A stretch of DNA of 18,133 nucleotides from an uncultured Clostridia bacterium (GCA_947588775.1 CANPZQ010000027.1:1-18133); one strand, 5' to 3'; numbered from the stretch's first letter, positions 1 through 7,872 are shown. Program-made: numbers and translations. Notes: a model not told the origin generated them from the sequence alone.

Positions 1-89
1 GGGCGTCCGCAGATCTTGCACCTGTTATAAGCACGGGACGAGAATTTAGGCTTTGCCTGCTGCTTTAAAATCATTGACTTCTTAGCCAT
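1..89 (-). CDS. rpsN: 30S ribosomal protein S14, zinc type (partial)
   Basis: This is the first 29 codons of S14, a small-subunit head protein that binds 16S rRNA; the rest lies left of the window. The translation begins MAKKSMILKQQAKPKFSSRA and reaches a CKIC motif (C24, C27), the first half of the four-cysteine zinc site of the short (about 61 aa) S14 form. The ATG follows AGGAGG at 8 nt. It comes directly after rplE, as in the spc part of Bacillota ribosomal operons. The second CxxC pair would be outside the window, so only half of the zinc site is seen. Confidence 0.95.
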   Translation of the reverse strand, partial: MAKKSMILKQQAKPKFSSRAYNRCKICGR

Positions 90-111
90 AATTATTTCCT
101 CCTCATTCTCA

Positions 112-651
112 TTACTTTGCGAACGGAGCTCCGAGCATTGAAAGCAGCTCTTTTGCCTCTTCGTCGGTCTTTGCGGTGGTGATGAAGTTGATGTCCATTC
201 CGCGGACCTTGTCTATCTTGTCGAACTCAATTTCGGGGAAGATAAGCTGTTCCTTGATGCCGGTGGAATAATTTCCCCTGCCGTCGAACGAGTTGGGATT
301 GATTCCCTTAAAATCTCTTACGCGCGGGAAGGCGACGTTGAAGAGCCTGTCGACGAATTCATACATCTTGTCGGAGCGAAGCGTTACCTTAACGCCTATA
401 GGCATTCCCTCGCGGAGCTTAAAGTTCGCGACGGATTTTTTAGCCTTGCAGACAATCGGCTTCTGGCCGGTTATCGCCGAGAGGTCGGTAACTACGGCGT
501 CGACGACCTTAGAGTTTTCCTTGGCCTCGCCGCAGCCGACGTTGATAACGACCTTGTCGAGCTTCGGAATCTGCATTACGTTTTTGTAGCCGAACTTCTT
601 CATAAGAGCGGGGGCTATTTCACTGACATATAAATCTTTTAATCTTGCCAT
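112..651 (-). CDS. rplE: 50S ribosomal protein L5
   Basis: L5 binds 5S rRNA and helps place it in the central protuberance of the large subunit. The 179-residue length is the family standard. Recognisable stretches are the N-terminal MARLKDLYVSEIAPALMKKF, the KPIVCKAKKSVANFKLREG block around residues 64-82 and the RDFKGINPNSFDGRGNYSTG loop around residues 112-131. It lies 15 nt after rplX and 22 nt before rpsN in the same operon. Nothing is unusual. Confidence 0.98.
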   Translation of the reverse strand: MARLKDLYVSEIAPALMKKFGYKNVMQIPKLDKVVINVGCGEAKENSKVVDAVVTDLSAITGQKPIVCKAKKSVANFKLREGMPIGVKVTLRSDKMYEFVDRLFNVAFPRVRDFKGINPNSFDGRGNYSTGIKEQLIFPEIEFDKIDKVRGMDINFITTAKTDEEAKELLSMLGAPFAK

Positions 652-666
652 TATTTAAGCTCCTCC

Positions 667-987
667 TTACTTGATTTCGGCGCCGCACCGCTTGCAGACT
701 CTGACCTTCTGGCCCTCGTCGTCGGTTTTTACGCCGTATCTTACGCCGCGTCCGCACTTTGAGCAATAAAGCGCGACCTTCGAGGAGTACATGGCGGCCT
801 CGGCCTTTACGATTCCGCCGGTTTCGCCCTGTCTGCGGGGCTTTACGGACTTGGTGGCCATGTTGCAGCCCTCAACTATGAGCTTTCCCTCTTTAGGGGA
901 AACGGCTAAAACCTTGCCTCTTTTGCCCTTGTCCTTACCGCTGAGAATTACTACGGAATCACCGGTTTTTACATGAATTTTATTCAT
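667..987 (-). CDS. rplX: 50S ribosomal protein L24
   Basis: L24 is an early-assembly protein that binds the 5' domain of 23S rRNA. The N-terminal KOW motif is visible (VKTGDSVVILSGKDKGKRGK, residues 6-25). The C-terminal part carries two CxxC pairs (C75/C78 and C98/C101), a zinc-ribbon-like arrangement found in some Bacillota L24 proteins. Length 106 aa is normal. It sits 12 nt after rplN and 15 nt before rplE. Confidence 0.97.
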   Translation of the reverse strand: MNKIHVKTGDSVVILSGKDKGKRGKVLAVSPKEGKLIVEGCNMATKSVKPRRQGETGGIVKAEAAMYSSKVALYCSKCGRGVRYGVKTDDEGQKVRVCKRCGAEIK

Positions 988-999
988 TGCGGCTCCTCC

Positions 1000-1368
1000 T
1001 TAAAGTACCTCGGGAGCCAAAGACATGATTTTTACAAAGTCATGGTCCCTGAGCTCTCTGGCTACAAGTCCGAAGATACGTGTTCCTCTCGGGGTCTTGT
1101 CTTCCTTGATTATTACCGCTGCGTTCTCGTCGAAACGGATATAGGTTCCGTCGTCGCGGCGCAGTCCTTTTGTTGAACGAACGATTACTGCTTTAACTAC
1201 ATCGCCTTTTTTGACCATGCCGCCGGGTGCCGCCTTCTTTACGGAAGCCACCACGACATCGCCGATATTGGCATACTTGCGGCGAGTGCCGCCCAAAACT
1301 CTGATGCACATGAGCTCTTTGGCTCCGGTGTTGTCTGCAACCTTGAGTCTGGTCTGCATCTGTATCAC
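1000..1368 (-). CDS. rplN: 50S ribosomal protein L14
   Basis: L14 lies at the subunit interface and forms bridges with 16S rRNA. The 122-residue protein starts with the family signature MIQMQTRLKVADNTGAKELM and has the conserved GGTRRKYANIGDVVVASVK segment (residues 26-44). Length is exactly typical. It follows rpsQ after 46 nt, the longest gap in this half of the operon, but no promoter or terminator is evident there. Confidence 0.98.
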   Translation of the reverse strand: MIQMQTRLKVADNTGAKELMCIRVLGGTRRKYANIGDVVVASVKKAAPGGMVKKGDVVKAVIVRSTKGLRRDDGTYIRFDENAAVIIKEDKTPRGTRIFGLVARELRDHDFVKIMSLAPEVL

Positions 1369-1414
1369 AGCAAGTTCCTCCTTTCAAATTCTTATCGTTT
1401 AGTCGTGTTCGGGC

Positions 1415-1672
1415 TTACTTGGCCTGCTCGATGACTCTTACGAGTCGCCATCTCTTATCCTTGGAGAGGGGGCGGGTTTCCATGATTTCGACCTTGTCGC
1501 CGGTATGGGCGGTGTTGGCCTCGTCATGAGCCTTGAACTTAACGGTTCTCTTGATGATTTTCTTATAAAGCGGGTGCATTACGTTGTCCTCGATTGCGAC
1601 GACGATGGTTTTATCCATCTTGTCGGAAACAACCTTGCCCACTCTTGTCTTTCTGAGTTTTCTCTCGCTCAT
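1415..1672 (-). CDS. rpsQ: 30S ribosomal protein S17
   Basis: S17 is a primary 16S rRNA-binding protein with an OB fold. The 85-residue sequence has the conserved RKTRVGKVVSDKMDKTIVV start and a later KVEIMETRPLSKDKRWRLVR block (residues 61-80). A GGAGGAGG ribosome binding site lies 7-8 nt before the ATG. It is placed between rpmC and rplN as usual. Confidence 0.98.
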   Translation of the reverse strand: MSERKLRKTRVGKVVSDKMDKTIVVAIEDNVMHPLYKKIIKRTVKFKAHDEANTAHTGDKVEIMETRPLSKDKRWRLVRVIEQAK

Positions 1673-1689
1673 TTAAATCCTCCTCCCAA

Positions 1690-1881
1690 TCACTCGGATT
1701 CGCGGCTGCTCATGAAGGTCATGATTCTGGCGATGTCCTTCTTCACGGCCTTAATGCGCATCGGGTTGTCGAGTTGGTTGACAGTATGCTGAAAACGAAG
1801 GTTAAAAAGCTCAGCTCTGAGGTCGGCGAGCTTGTTCTGCATCTCGACAAGAGTCATTTCCTTGATTTCACTTGTTTTCAT
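1690..1881 (-). CDS. rpmC: 50S ribosomal protein L29
   Basis: L29 is a small helical-hairpin protein near the exit of the peptide tunnel and part of the docking site for trigger factor and SRP. The 63 residues show the family pattern, with NKLADLRAELFNLRFQHTVN at residues 16-35. Its ATG overlaps the rplP stop codon by one base (TAATG), which suggests translational coupling. Confidence 0.96.
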   Translation of the reverse strand: MKTSEIKEMTLVEMQNKLADLRAELFNLRFQHTVNQLDNPMRIKAVKKDIARIMTFMSSRESE

Positions 1882-2312
1882 TATTGCTCACCACCCGTTT
1901 CTGAGGCTTCTTTCTTTACGAATTTGCACTTGATGGGCAGCTTGTGAGCGGCAAGACGCATAGCCTCTTTCGCGACTTCCTCACTGACGCCCGCGATTTC
2001 AAACATAACCTTGCCCGGCTTTACGACCGCGACCCAGAACTCGGGGGTACCTTTACCGGAACCCATACGCGTGCCGAGTGCCTTGGTAGTTACCGGCTTG
2101 TCGGGGAAGATTTTAATCCACACCTGTCCGCCGCGCTTGATGTAACGGGTCATGGCGATACGGGCGGCCTCAATCTGAGCCGAGGTAATCCAGGCGGGCT
2201 CGAGGGCCTGAAGTCCGTACTCGCCGTAGGCTACGAAGTTGCCCCTCGTCGCCTTACCGGTCATTCTTCCGCGCTGCTGTTTGCGGTGCTTAACTCTCTT
2301 TGGAAGCAACAT
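1881..2312 (-). CDS. rplP: 50S ribosomal protein L16
   Basis: L16 helps shape the A-tRNA elbow site in the large subunit. The 143-residue protein starts MLLPKRVKHRKQQRGRMTGK and has the ITSAQIEAARIAMTRYIKRG and KPVTTKALGTRMGSGKG blocks typical of the family. Its ATG overlaps the rpsC stop by one base. The ribosome binding site AGGAGG is inside the last codons of rpsC. Confidence 0.98.
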   Translation of the reverse strand: MLLPKRVKHRKQQRGRMTGKATRGNFVAYGEYGLQALEPAWITSAQIEAARIAMTRYIKRGGQVWIKIFPDKPVTTKALGTRMGSGKGTPEFWVAVVKPGKVMFEIAGVSEEVAKEAMRLAAHKLPIKCKFVKKEASETGGEQ

Positions 2313-3115
2313 TATTTATTACCTCCTTCTCTGTTCTCCGTCCTCTGGGGTCTGTCCTGTCTGTCCCCGCGGGGAGGGCGGTTGTCGCTGCGCGGGCGGC
2401 GGGGTCTGTCGCCGTCGCGTCTGTCGCCGTCGTTTCTCGGGCGGCGGCTGCGGCGGTCGGGTCTTTCCTCCTGCGCCTGAGCCTCTCCCTTAAGAACCTC
2501 GCCCTTATAAATCCAGACTTTTACGCCGATGCGGCCGTAGGTGGTCGCGGCCTCGGCGGTGCCGTAGTCGATGTCGGCGCGAATGGTCTGAAGAGGAATG
2601 GTTCCCTCGTGGTAGCTCTCGCTTCTCGCGATTTCCGCGCCGCCCAAACGGCCGGAAGCCTTGGTCTTAATTCCCTTTGCGCCGAGCTTCATCGCTCTTC
2701 CGATTGCGCCCTTCATGGCTCTGCGGAAGGCGACTCTGTTTTCGAGGTCGAGAGCGATTCTCTCGGCGACGAGCTGAGCGTTAAGGTCGGGGGATTTGAC
2801 CTCGAAGATGTTCAAAGAAACGGTCTTGCCGATTTTCTTCTCGATGTCGCTCTTAAGCTTGTCGATAGCCTCGCCGCCGCGGCCGATTACATGACCGGGC
2901 TTCGCGCAATGGATGTTGATTTTGACCTTGTCTGCAAATCTTTCGATTTCGATGCGGGGTACGCCCGCGGAATAGAGATTCTTCTTGATGTAGTTACGGA
3001 TATTGTAATCTTCAACAAGGGTGTCGCCGAAAGTGCTCTTATCTGCAAACCAGCGGGAATCCCAATCCTTGATGATTCCGACACGCAAACCGTGCGGATT
3101 TACCTTTTGTCCCAT
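2312..3115 (-). CDS. rpsC: 30S ribosomal protein S3, with long charged C-terminal tail
   Basis: S3 lies at the mRNA entry side of the 30S head and contributes to mRNA unwinding. Residues 1-210 match the standard protein: start MGQKVNPHGLRVGIIKDWDS, KH-domain loop with GRGG at 78-81, and the C-terminal S3 domain ending near VWIYKGEVLKG (200-210). The total length is 267 aa, whereas many S3 proteins are about 210-235. Residues 211-267 form a low-complexity tail of Arg, Asp, Gly and Pro (RRPRSD, RPPRGDRQ and similar). A 14-bp direct repeat with a 15-bp period (2404-2417 and 2419-2432) lies within the tail and suggests growth by slippage. The tail stays in frame and ends at the rplP overlap, so it is not a frameshift product. 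Confidence 0.97.
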   Translation of the reverse strand: MGQKVNPHGLRVGIIKDWDSRWFADKSTFGDTLVEDYNIRNYIKKNLYSAGVPRIEIERFADKVKINIHCAKPGHVIGRGGEAIDKLKSDIEKKIGKTVSLNIFEVKSPDLNAQLVAERIALDLENRVAFRRAMKGAIGRAMKLGAKGIKTKASGRLGGAEIARSESYHEGTIPLQTIRADIDYGTAEAATTYGRIGVKVWIYKGEVLKGEAQAQEERPDRRSRRPRNDGDRRDGDRPRRPRSDNRPPRGDRQDRPQRTENREGGNK

Positions 3116-3135
3116 AGTTTACCTCCTTTGACGAC

Positions 3136-3471
3136 TTATTCCTTTTCCTTGAGAACGACGGTGACATGGCTCGTTCTCTTAAGGATTCTTGCTCCGCTTC
3201 CCTTTGCTCTTGCCTGATACCTCTTGAGGGTCGGACCCGGGCAAACAAAGCATTCGGACACATAGAGATTTGTCTTGTCCATGCTGAAATTGTTTTCCGC
3301 GTTTGCAGCGGCCGAGTTGAGGAGCTTGACGAGATATTCGCACGCGGCCTTGGGCGTGTGCTTTAAAATGGCAAGGGCGGTTTCGTAATCCTTGCCTCTT
3401 ATAAGGTTGAGAACAATTTCAACCTTACGCGGAGCAATACGCGCATTTCTGAGTATTGCCTTAGCTTCCAT
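3136..3471 (-). CDS. rplV: 50S ribosomal protein L22
   Basis: L22 lines the peptide exit tunnel with a long beta-hairpin. The 111-residue protein has the family N-terminus (ILRNARIAPRKVEIVLNLIR at about residues 6-25) and the hairpin region around PTLKRYQARAKGSGARILKR (residues 79-98), where erythromycin-resistance changes are known in other species. No such change can be judged here. The neighbours are rpsS and rpsC. Confidence 0.98.
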   Translation of the reverse strand: MEAKAILRNARIAPRKVEIVLNLIRGKDYETALAILKHTPKAACEYLVKLLNSAAANAENNFSMDKTNLYVSECFVCPGPTLKRYQARAKGSGARILKRTSHVTVVLKEKE

Positions 3472-3492
3472 TTAAAATTTCCTCCTTTCGGC

Positions 3493-3774
3493 CTATTTAC
3501 CGTTGTTAGACGTTTTGGAGCCGGCGTGGCCCTTGAAGGTTCTCGTCGGGGCGAACTCCCCAAGACGGTGACCGACCATATCCTCGGTGATATAAACCGG
3601 AACGTGCTTGCGCCCGTCGTGAACGGCAAACGTATGACCAACGAAATCAGGGAAGATAACGGATGCGCGGCTCCATGTCTTGATGGCTTTTTTCTCTCCC
3701 GTTTCGTTCATAGCGATGACCTTTTTGTAAAGCGATTCCTGTACGAAAGGTCCCTTCTTAACGCTTCTACCCAT
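3493..3774 (-). CDS. rpsS: 30S ribosomal protein S19
   Basis: S19 forms a complex with S13 in the 30S head near the A and P sites. The 93 residues begin MGRSVKKGPFVQESLYKKVI and include the conserved KTWSRASVIFPDFVGHTFAV and GHRLGEFAPTRTFKGHAG blocks. Length and order between rplB and rplV are standard. Confidence 0.98.
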   Translation of the reverse strand: MGRSVKKGPFVQESLYKKVIAMNETGEKKAIKTWSRASVIFPDFVGHTFAVHDGRKHVPVYITEDMVGHRLGEFAPTRTFKGHAGSKTSNNGK

Positions 3775-3796
3775 TGTTCATCTGCCTCCTTCCGCA

Positions 3797-4630
3797 TTAT
3801 TTCGCGTTGCGACGCTTTACGATATACTTGTCGGAGCGGTTCTTCTTCGCTCTTGTCTTATATCCCAAAGCGGGCTTGCCCCACGGAGTAACCGGCGAGG
3901 GATGGCCGACCGGCGATTTGCCTTCGCCGCCGCCGTGCGGGTGGTCGCAGGGGTTCATAACCGAGCCTCTGACGGTGGGTCTTACGCCCATATGGCGTTT
4001 TCTGCCGGCCTTGCCGAGGTGAACGTTCTCGTGGTCGATATTTCCGACCTGCCCGATTGTAGCCATGCAGTTGGAGGGGATATATCTCATTTCGCCGGAG
4101 GGAAGGCGGACAAGAACCTTTCCTTCCTCGCGGCCCATGAGCTGAGCCATGTTGCCGGCCGAACGCACAAGCTGCGCGCCCTTGCCGGGGTAGAGCTCGA
4201 TGTTGTGAATGAAGGTGCCGACGGGAATGTTGATGAGCGGCAGGGCGTTGCCGGGCTTGATGTCGGCTCCCGCGCCCGCGCGGATTACGTCGCCGACCTT
4301 AAGGCCGTTCGGGGCGATGATATATCTCTTCTCGCCGTCCTCATACTGGACGAGGGCGATATGCGCCGAGCGGTTGGGGTCGTACTCGAGGGTAAGGACG
4401 GTGGCGTCCATGTCGAGCTTGTTTCTCTTGAAATCTATGACGCGGTATTTTCTTCTCTCACCGCCGCCGTGATGGCGAACGGTGATTCTGCCATAGCTGT
4501 TTCTGCCCGAGGTCTTCTTAACGGGTTCAAGAAGGCTCTTTTCGGGCGCGACCTTTGAAAGAACGCTGTAGTCGGTGACTGTCATTCCGCGGCGTCCGTT
4601 CGTAGTCGGCTTATAGCTTTTTATAGCCAT
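3797..4630 (-). CDS. rplB: 50S ribosomal protein L2
   Basis: L2 is essential for subunit joining and supports the peptidyl-transferase centre. The 277-residue length is standard. The N-terminal OB-like part has GRITVRHHGGGERRKYR (47-63). The C-terminal SH3-like part ends with MNPCDHPHGGGEGKSPVG, in which H230 corresponds to the conserved His229 of the E. coli protein. A 102-nt gap separates it from rplW; it contains a short GGGAG/CTCCC hairpin and the ribosome binding site AGGAG 9 nt before the ATG. Confidence 0.98.
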   Translation of the reverse strand: MAIKSYKPTTNGRRGMTVTDYSVLSKVAPEKSLLEPVKKTSGRNSYGRITVRHHGGGERRKYRVIDFKRNKLDMDATVLTLEYDPNRSAHIALVQYEDGEKRYIIAPNGLKVGDVIRAGAGADIKPGNALPLINIPVGTFIHNIELYPGKGAQLVRSAGNMAQLMGREEGKVLVRLPSGEMRYIPSNCMATIGQVGNIDHENVHLGKAGRKRHMGVRPTVRGSVMNPCDHPHGGGEGKSPVGHPSPVTPWGKPALGYKTRAKKNRSDKYIVKRRNAK

Positions 4631-4732
4631 GTTGTTTCACTCCTAATCTAAGGTTTTGCGGGAGGATTACTCCCATACATCCGGCCCTCAGACGCGTGTC
4701 ATAAACAGCGGGGCCGTGCTCCGGGGCGTTTA

Positions 4733-5029
4733 TCAGATCATGCCGTCGAAGAAGGAGATGGTCTTTGAGCCCTCGGCGAGGGTGACTATCGCTTTCTTCC
4801 AGGCGGGGGTGGTACCCTCGTATCTGCCCATCCTGCGGGTCTTGCCGCGCATGCGGATGGTGTTTACCTTTGCGACCTTAACGCCGAAAATCTTCTCGAC
4901 CGCGTCCTTGATTTCGGTTTTGTTGGCGGTCTTCATAACTCTGAAGGTGTATTTCCCGGCTCTGAGGTCCTCCATAGATGCCTCGGTGATTACGGGCTTG
5001 AGAATAATATCCTGAGCGGTCTTAACCAT
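4733..5029 (-). CDS. rplW: 50S ribosomal protein L23
   Basis: L23 sits at the tunnel exit and is the main docking site for trigger factor and SRP. The 98-residue protein has the conserved IILKPVITEASMEDLRAGKY start (residues 8-27) and the GKTRRMGRYEG loop around residues 64-74. Its ATG overlaps the rplD stop by one base, so the two are probably translationally coupled. Confidence 0.97.
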   Translation of the reverse strand: MVKTAQDIILKPVITEASMEDLRAGKYTFRVMKTANKTEIKDAVEKIFGVKVAKVNTIRMRGKTRRMGRYEGTTPAWKKAIVTLAEGSKTISFFDGMI

Positions 5030-5688
5030 TAGCGGTATACCTCCTCTATTTTTGCGGCGGCGTCCTGAACGACGACGAGCTTATCGCAGTTCAGAATATC
5101 ATAGACGTTGAGATTGTTGACTGTAGACGTCCTGACGCCGGGGATATTCCTCGCGCTCTTTACGAGAGTGAGGTCGGCCTTTTCGGTAACTCTTCCTTCC
5201 TCGTCGGAAACGAACAGCGACTTTACGATAAGAGCCTTGCCGTCGGCGTTGAGTGCCTTAAGCATCTCGGTGACGTTCTTGGTCTTAATGCTCTCGAAGT
5301 CGATGGCGTTGAGAACGATGAGGTCGCCGTCCTTTACTTTAGAGGACAGAGCCGACTTCATGGCGAGTCTGCGGAGCTTCTTGTTTACGGTGAAGCGGTA
5401 GCTGCGGGGCTTCGGACCCAAAGCTACGCCGCCGTGAGTCCACTGAGGAGCGCGGGTCGAGCCCTGTCTTGCGCGGCCGGTGCCTTTCTGACGCCACGGC
5501 TTTCTGCCGCCGCCCGAAACCTCGGTCCTTGTGAGGGTCGACTGAGTACCCTGTCTTTGGTTGGCAAGATAGTTGACAACCATGGTGTGCATTGCGGGGA
5601 CGTTGGGTTCGATTCCCCAGACGGAGTCGTTAAGCTCAGTGTCGGCAACAACGTTGCCCTTGATATCGTATACGGAAATCTTAGACAT
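5029..5688 (-). CDS. rplD: 50S ribosomal protein L4
   Basis: L4 (L1e family) extends a loop into the exit tunnel; in E. coli it also represses the S10 operon. The conserved loop is visible: RTEVSGGGRKPWRQKGTGRA followed by RQGSTRAPQWTHGG (together about residues 55-88), then the globular C-terminal domain. At 219 aa it is slightly longer than many homologues (about 205-210). It lies 15 nt after rplC. Whether it controls the long leader upstream of rpsJ cannot be told from the sequence. Confidence 0.97.
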   Translation of the reverse strand: MSKISVYDIKGNVVADTELNDSVWGIEPNVPAMHTMVVNYLANQRQGTQSTLTRTEVSGGGRKPWRQKGTGRARQGSTRAPQWTHGGVALGPKPRSYRFTVNKKLRRLAMKSALSSKVKDGDLIVLNAIDFESIKTKNVTEMLKALNADGKALIVKSLFVSDEEGRVTEKADLTLVKSARNIPGVRTSTVNNLNVYDILNCDKLVVVQDAAAKIEEVYR

Positions 5689-5703
5689 ATTTGTTCCTCC
5701 TTA

Positions 5704-6339
5704 CTAAGCCTTCTTTACGCTGTCGCGCACGGTTACGATTCCGTTCTTGGGGCCGGGAATCGCGCCCTTGACAGCGATGAGGTTGTTTTCAGCGTCCACA
5801 CGGACGACCTCGAGATTGAGAATAGTTACCTTCTCCGCGCCGAGGTGTCCCGGCATTCCCTTGCCCTTAAAGATTCTCGAAGGGCTGGAGCAGGCTCCCA
5901 TTGAACCCGCGTGGCGGTGTACGGGGCCGGTGCCGTGGGTTTCCTTTAATCTGTGATTGTTCCATCTCTTGATGGTGCCGGCGAAGCCTTTACCCTTTGA
6001 AATTCCGCTCACGTCGACGATGTCGCCCTCGGCGAAAACATCCGCCTTGACGATGTCGCCCACGTTGAGCGAAGAGGTGTCGGCCAGTCTGAATTCCTTA
6101 AGATGCTTCTTAAGGGCGACGTCAGCCTTCTTGAAATGGCCGGTGAGGGGCTTCTTTAAGCTCTTTGCGGTGGCGTCGCCGAAGCCGAGCTGGACGGCCT
6201 CGTAGCCGTCGTTTTCAGCGGTCTTCTTCTGTACCACTACGCAGGGGCCGGCTTCGATTACCGATACGGGAATGACCTTGCCCGCGTCGGTGAAAATCTG
6301 GGTCATGCCGATTTTCTTTCCGATGATGCCTTTTTGCAT
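5704..6339 (-). CDS. rplC: 50S ribosomal protein L3
   Basis: L3 is an early-assembly protein whose extension reaches close to the peptidyl-transferase centre. The 211-residue protein begins MQKGIIGKKIGMTQIFTDAG and has the conserved KGFAGTIKRWNNHRLKETHG and HRHAGSMGACSSPSRIFKGK segments. Length is standard. It follows rpsJ after a 100-nt gap with no clear regulatory structure, and has GGAGG 9 nt before the ATG. Confidence 0.98.
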   Translation of the reverse strand: MQKGIIGKKIGMTQIFTDAGKVIPVSVIEAGPCVVVQKKTAENDGYEAVQLGFGDATAKSLKKPLTGHFKKADVALKKHLKEFRLADTSSLNVGDIVKADVFAEGDIVDVSGISKGKGFAGTIKRWNNHRLKETHGTGPVHRHAGSMGACSSPSRIFKGKGMPGHLGAEKVTILNLEVVRVDAENNLIAVKGAIPGPKNGIVTVRDSVKKA

Positions 6340-6439
6340 TTTTGTTTTCCTCCTATTCGGTTATTGGTCGGATTTCTCCGACTTGACCTGTGAGCGCGTA
6401 TCGCTGAGAAACCTGAATTTTATCGGTTTCTTTAGGAAA

Positions 6440-6754
6440 TTACTTGATTTCCATTACGATGTCTACGCCGGCAGGAAGCTCAAGATTCTGAAGAGCCGAG
6501 GTTGTTTCGGCGGTCGGGTGAAGCACGTCGATGAGCCTTTTGTGGGTCCTCATCTCGAACTGCTCACGGCTGTCCTTGTTGATGAATACCGAGCGCAGCA
6601 CGGTGACGATTTCCTTGTCGGTCGGGAGCGGGACGGGTCCGGAAACCTTCGCGCCGCTTCGCTTCGCCGCCTCGACGATTTTTGCCGCCGCAGCGTCGAC
6701 ATTCGAGTGCTCGTAGCCCTTGATCTTGATTCTGATTTTTTCATTGACTGCCAT
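6440..6754 (-). CDS. rpsJ: 30S ribosomal protein S10
   Basis: S10 is a 30S head protein and, with NusB, part of transcription antitermination complexes. The 104-residue protein has the family pattern KIRIKIKGYEHSNVDAAAAK (residues 5-24), GPVPLPTDKEIVTVLRS and the C-terminal RTHKRLIDVLHPTAETTSAL. The ATG has AAGGAGG about 8 nt upstream. It is the first gene of the operon and follows an unusually long leader. Confidence 0.98.
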   Translation of the reverse strand: MAVNEKIRIKIKGYEHSNVDAAAAKIVEAAKRSGAKVSGPVPLPTDKEIVTVLRSVFINKDSREQFEMRTHKRLIDVLHPTAETTSALQNLELPAGVDIVMEIK

Positions 6755-7072
6755 AGAAATTGCCTCCTTAAGTTTTGTTTAATGGGGGCTCTGCCCGCCT
6801 GTAGGGCGGGTTTGTCCGCTTTGCTTACACGCCGCCGTGTGTTTCGCGGGCTTCCATAAAAAACACGGGAAAATTCCCTCGGCGAAAACCCTCAAAAACG
6901 CCCTTCGGCGCGAACTCCCCTGCCGCTACGCCCCTTTCGGAAACGTCGCAAGACGCGGCGGAAAATTCATCAAGCTCTGCGGTCGCCCAATTTGAAATCG
7001 GACATACTCCGTCAAAATTACCCGCCTTCGGCGGCAACCTTTGACTTCAACGCATATCTTCGCAGTCACGCA
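6755..7072 (-). promoter_or_regulatory. Long 5' leader of the S10 operon, rich in short palindromes
   Basis: About 320 nt separate the predicted start point (near 7072) from rpsJ. On the transcript strand several small hairpins can form: CCGCC-GAA-GGCGG (7034-7022), GGGAA-TT-TTCCC (6879-6868) and CCCGCC-CTACA-GGCGGG (6810-6794). None is followed by a U-run, so no intrinsic terminator is evident. An open frame of about 70 codons runs through it (7037-6825), but its TTG has no proper ribosome binding site. E. coli S10 leaders are regulated by L4, but I cannot match this leader to a known class. It may instead contain dispersed palindromic repeats. Confidence 0.5.
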
Positions 7073-7078
7073 AGGTAT

Positions 7079-7108
7079 AATATACCACCGCAGGCGGGCA
7101 ATAGTCAA
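7079..7108 (-). promoter_or_regulatory. Sigma-A-type promoter of the S10 operon
   Basis: On the minus strand TTGACT (7108-7103) and TATATT (7084-7079) are separated by 18 nt. TATTAT (7082-7077) is an alternative -10 with longer spacing. The site is the only good promoter between the lipoprotein stop and rpsJ, so it should drive the ribosomal genes, with transcription starting near 7072. Confidence 0.75.
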
Positions 7109-7179
7109 GTTTTAAAGGAAAATTCGGGTGTAGAAATTTTCCGGAAATTTCAGGCGGAAGTTGTGCATAATCGCCAAAA

Positions 7180-7872
7180 TCATGGGTTTTCGTCTTTCAG
7201 CGAGGAAATATCAACAACATTTTCCACCTTTTCAACGGAATTTCTGTCATCTATATATATAGTATAGAGGTGGGAAACGGTTTCGCCGCCGACGGTAATC
7301 TCGGTTTTCTCGGACATGTCGACAAAATTTCCGCCGGCGTCGAAGCGATAGTCGACCGAAAATGCGGTCAATTCGCCCTCGCCATCGTATTCGCCGAGCT
7401 TCGCGACGTCGTATACGTAGCTTACGACGGTGCCGCCGTCATCCGAGGAAATCGCGCCCGCCGAGGTTATCCCCCTTTTATAAAAGAGTATAAGCCCCTC
7501 GTCGGCCATCGGGTAGGGAACGTCGCGGGAGTAGGCGGTAAAGCGGAGGTCTGAGGAATCGAGTGCGGAAATTTCGCCGTTGTCGTTGGTGAACTGCTCT
7601 CGGCCGTTGTTGTACTGGGCGAGGTAAATCCCGTCGCTTTTTCCGACGTAGGAGTAGGTCATCACGCCCTTTTCGTCGTATTTGTAGACAAATTCCTGCT
7701 CCGCCTCGCCGGTATGGGCGTTTACAACGCGGACGCGGGCGGAATCGAGGGAAGTATACCACTTGCGCGCCGCGAGGATTAAATCCTCGCCGGGGAGCGG
7801 GCTTCCGCCGACTGAGCAGGCGGAAAGCAATATTGTGAACGCCGCGGCGATAATTACCAGTGATTTTTTCAT
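7180..7872 (-). CDS. Small lipoprotein of unknown function
   Basis: The N-terminus is a lipoprotein signal: MKKSLVIIAAAFTILLSAC, with the lipidated cysteine at residue 19. The mature part (about 210 aa) looks like a soluble, beta-rich exported protein with many Tyr, Asp and Ser residues and pairs such as YDEKGVMTYSYVGKSDGIYL. I do not recognise a domain. An ATG four codons upstream (7884) is possible, but GAGG lies 6 nt before the ATG chosen here and nothing resembling a ribosome binding site precedes the earlier one. It lies between the yabR terminator and the S10 promoter. No good promoter of its own is visible: TATAAT at 7890-7885 is too close and lacks a -35. The protein is probably membrane-anchored and exposed on the cell surface. 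Confidence 0.85.
   Translation of the reverse strand: MKKSLVIIAAAFTILLSACSVGGSPLPGEDLILAARKWYTSLDSARVRVVNAHTGEAEQEFVYKYDEKGVMTYSYVGKSDGIYLAQYNNGREQFTNDNGEISALDSSDLRFTAYSRDVPYPMADEGLILFYKRGITSAGAISSDDGGTVVSYVYDVAKLGEYDGEGELTAFSVDYRFDAGGNFVDMSEKTEITVGGETVSHLYTIYIDDRNSVEKVENVVDISSLKDENP

Noticed and set aside
2300..3217. A 305-codon open frame on the plus strand
   Set aside because: It is antisense to rpsC and rplV; the opposite strand encodes clearly conserved ribosomal proteins. The frame is a by-product of GC-rich codon use.
3902..4558. A 218-codon open frame on the plus strand
   Set aside because: It lies entirely antisense to rplB, has no ribosome binding site and no recognisable protein.
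6794..6810. The CCCGCC/GGCGGG hairpin as a transcription attenuator for rpsJ
   Set aside because: No T-run follows on the transcript strand, so intrinsic termination is not supported.
6825..7037. A 70-codon open frame in the S10 leader
   Set aside because: It starts with TTG directly at the end of a GG pair without a proper binding site, and its DNA is made of palindromes.
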